Shown here: positions 4,712-6,278 of the stretch, one piece after another
Position numbering within the stretch: position 1 is the first letter of the stretch
Layout: every line of letters begins with the position of its first letter
Assembly (NCBI GenBank): GCA_964418605.1
Contig: CAYQLY010000022.1
Span: forward strand, 1-6,278
From: CAYQLY01 sp964418605
GTDB taxonomy: Bacteria > Bacteroidota > Bacteroidia > Cytophagales > Cyclobacteriaceae
Direction of reading: 5' to 3'
Length of the DNA stretch: 6,278 bases
Made by a program: the position numbers and the translations under genes
Notes under the pieces: model-generated
What the model saw: only the letters and a program-made list of their open reading frames with translations
The model's database searches: none
What the model was told of the DNA's origin: nothing

Positions 4712-6193
4712 CTATAGGGTCGCTGCGCTACCGATCTGGTCGTCTACTTCCGCGATCGCCTGAAGCGAGCGCAAAGCGTTTCTGGTAACCACTTTATACC
4801 TCCTGACGCCGTCGCTCATTTTCTTCTGCCGGCTGGTAGCGCCGATCTTTTCCAGCGCGTCGACAATCTCGCCGTGCGTGATCTTCGCCAACGTGTATCC
4901 AAGGTCCTCGTGGATCGCCGCAACTTGGAACCAGACGTCTCCGTCGGCCATTCGGATGGGCCGACCGCGTGGGTCCGGCCCTTGAATTTCGCCAGCCGGG
5001 CGGGCCTTATTGAGACTGGATAGAACAGCTTCGGCCACGACGACCGATCGCCGTTTCTCGGGCGTGGCGGCGATCAGTTCAGCCGCTACGATCAGTTGTC
5101 GGGCGAGCGACTCGACGCCCTTGGTACCTTCCCAGCGAGGGTCAAATTTCTTGCGGTCAATCCACACGTCGGCTTGTTCCAGCGCCGCCCGGCGGATTCG
5201 GCGAGGCGACAGCAAGTCGTCGGCCGTCAGGCGTATTCCGCCCCCGCCGATCTTCGTCGCCCACAACGGCGAATAAAGCCGATATTCGCGGGGCTCGGCG
5301 GTGATGATCTCTAACCGCCACTCGTCTGGGGCCTCGGGCGCCCGCTCGCGGTCGAAGTGCTCGTTGGCCCCTAGGCTCGTTCGCTTTTGCCGCTCGCGAG
5401 CGAGAATCGAGTCGAAAGTCGTTCGCAATTCCTTGGCGTCGAGAGGTGGCTTGTTGCGTTCATTCCACGCTTTGACGTACTCAAAGGCGCGCCCGATCGC
5501 CGCGTTGTTGAACGGATCGAGAAGGTCGGACAGGAGCCTGCCCGTGTAGCTTGCAAGCGTGTCGTTTCGCTTGCCTTCGCCGACGCCCTCCGCAACGCTC
5601 CGCCAGTCTTTCGCGGCTCGTTTGTTCGTCGGTAGCGCCGACGTCGGTTCGCCGAACCAGTTCCACAACCAGGCCATAACGGCGTCGCTGATTTCCGCCG
5701 GATCGCACTCGCTTGGCGAAATGGTCCAGCGATAGGCCGTGCCGTCTGCGTGAACGCTTGGCGGAAAAACGGATTGCGCCGCCATACCGCCGTAGCCGGT
5801 GCGGATTTCAAGGTTTCCGATCTTGAAATGGTTCTTTCCTTGTCCCGGCAGATCGCCGCGAAACTTAAAAATGCGATGCTTGCCGCGACTCGACGTATAG
5901 GTCGGCGTCGGCGGCGGATTCTCGCCGAAGATTTTCGCTAGCGTCTCCTCGGCTTCGGCGCCGTCGCCCTCGAAGTCGATGATGCCGCTGCACTCGCCGA
6001 GCTGAACGCCCAGATTCGCTTCGGGATACTTTTCCCACCATGCGATGATCTGATCTTCGTCGGTCGTCGCCTTTTTGTGCCAGTCCTTGCCGGCGATCGG
6101 CAACTTGCTGCGCGGCTTGATCGGCAGCACTCGCCAGCCGTAGCTCGCGTACTCCATCGCCGCCGAGATCATCGTGTTCTTGTCGACGTTCAC
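4712..6193 (-). CDS. Bifunctional primase-polymerase (Prim-Pol) protein
   Basis: 493-aa protein. Residues about 8-180 form an archaeo-eukaryotic-type Prim-Pol domain: 'ASYGWRVLPIKPRSKLP' (16-32), 'LGVQLGECSGIIDFEGDG' (61-78) with probable metal ligands Asp73/Glu75, 'SSRGKHRIFKF' with His106, 'NLEIRTGYGG' with Glu129, and 'FPPSVHADGTAYRW' (143-156). Residues about 205-268 ('GKRNDTLASYTGRLL' through 'RTTFDSILARE') look like a PriCT-type primase C-terminal region. The last 190 residues end in a winged-helix-like stretch ('KITHGEIVDALEKIGATSR'). No fused SF3 helicase or P-loop is present, so unwinding would fall to the SF1 helicase downstream. The GTG start at 6193 has AAGGA (6203-6207) 9 nt upstream. 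It probably makes primers, and perhaps extends them, for element replication. Mg-ligand assignment is by motif position only. Confidence 0.88.
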   Translation of the reverse strand: MNVDKNTMISAAMEYASYGWRVLPIKPRSKLPIAGKDWHKKATTDEDQIIAWWEKYPEANLGVQLGECSGIIDFEGDGAEAEETLAKIFGENPPPTPTYTSSRGKHRIFKFRGDLPGQGKNHFKIGNLEIRTGYGGMAAQSVFPPSVHADGTAYRWTISPSECDPAEISDAVMAWLWNWFGEPTSALPTNKRAAKDWRSVAEGVGEGKRNDTLASYTGRLLSDLLDPFNNAAIGRAFEYVKAWNERNKPPLDAKELRTTFDSILARERQKRTSLGANEHFDRERAPEAPDEWRLEIITAEPREYRLYSPLWATKIGGGGIRLTADDLLSPRRIRRAALEQADVWIDRKKFDPRWEGTKGVESLARQLIVAAELIAATPEKRRSVVVAEAVLSSLNKARPAGEIQGPDPRGRPIRMADGDVWFQVAAIHEDLGYTLAKITHGEIVDALEKIGATSRQKKMSDGVRRYKVVTRNALRSLQAIAEVDDQIGSAATL

Positions 6194-6202
6194 TGGTCGA
6201 CA

Positions 6203-6207
6203 TCCTT
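6203..6207 (-). promoter_or_regulatory. Ribosome binding site of the Prim-Pol gene
   Basis: AAGGA on the minus strand, 9 nt before the GTG at 6193. It supports that GTG over the internal ATG seven codons later, which has no such site. Confidence 0.6.
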
Positions 6208-6225
6208 CGCGAGAGTTCCGCCTCG

Positions 6226-6254
6226 CCGGGGCGCCGCATGGTGCGGCGCCCCGG
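6226..6254. repeat. 13-bp perfect hairpin upstream of the Prim-Pol gene
   Basis: CCGGGGCGCCGCA (6226-6238) and TGCGGCGCCCCGG (6242-6254) are exact reverse complements around a 3-nt loop, making a very stable GC hairpin. It lies 33 bp before the Prim-Pol start codon and would fall in its leader or end an upstream transcript. No U-run follows on either strand, so a classical intrinsic terminator is not shown. The rest of 6194-6278 holds only the ribosome binding site and no recognisable gene. Confidence 0.8.
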
Positions 6255-6278
6255 TCCGTCCGTGGTCAAGCCCTAGGC

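Noticed and set aside
6226..6254. Hairpin as a rho-independent terminator
   Set aside because: No T-run follows the stem on either strand.

Overview
The window looks like part of a GC-rich bacterial mobile element, a phage/prophage or a plasmid-like element. Every convincing gene lies on the minus strand, so the layout is read here from high to low coordinates. No rRNA, tRNA, structural phage gene, integrase or cas1/cas2 is visible. The host cannot be identified from the sequence. The GC-rich codon choice and the small 'VWPC' zinc-ribbon protein would fit a planctomycete-like bacterium, but that is a weak guess.

Replication/recombination module (about 6193 to 2590): a primase-polymerase (Prim-Pol) with a PriCT-like middle and a C-terminal winged-helix-like region comes first. 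It is followed by a 203-bp intergenic region filled with copies of GGTAGCGC in both orientations, including a 14-bp perfect inverted repeat. Next come a compact SF1 (UvrD/Rep-type) helicase and a stand-alone VRR-NUC nuclease whose GTG start overlaps the helicase stop (GTGA). Together these could prime, unwind and process the element's own DNA. The motif-rich gap is a candidate origin or operator.

Middle (about 2593 to 1888): small overlapping frames of uncertain status. They include what looks like the first 28 residues of a phage-type cytosine methyltransferase that breaks off abruptly. A 94-aa zinc-ribbon protein with a strong ribosome binding site follows.

CRISPR module (1856 to 1): a 566-aa protein that I recognise, from remembered family sequences, as a Cas12m (type V-M, formerly V-U1) effector. 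Only 26 bp beyond its stop are two identical 39-bp repeats separated by a 32-bp unique segment, with the next unique segment running off the window edge. This is the layout of a minimal effector-plus-array CRISPR locus without adaptation genes. In the effector, the first RuvC aspartate position is a histidine, as I recall for characterised Cas12m. Unlike those proteins, the C-terminal zinc ribbon between RuvC-II and RuvC-III is missing and replaced by a short Ala/Pro-rich linker. I infer a DNA-binding, probably non-cutting CRISPR system carried on a mobile element, possibly to silence rival elements.
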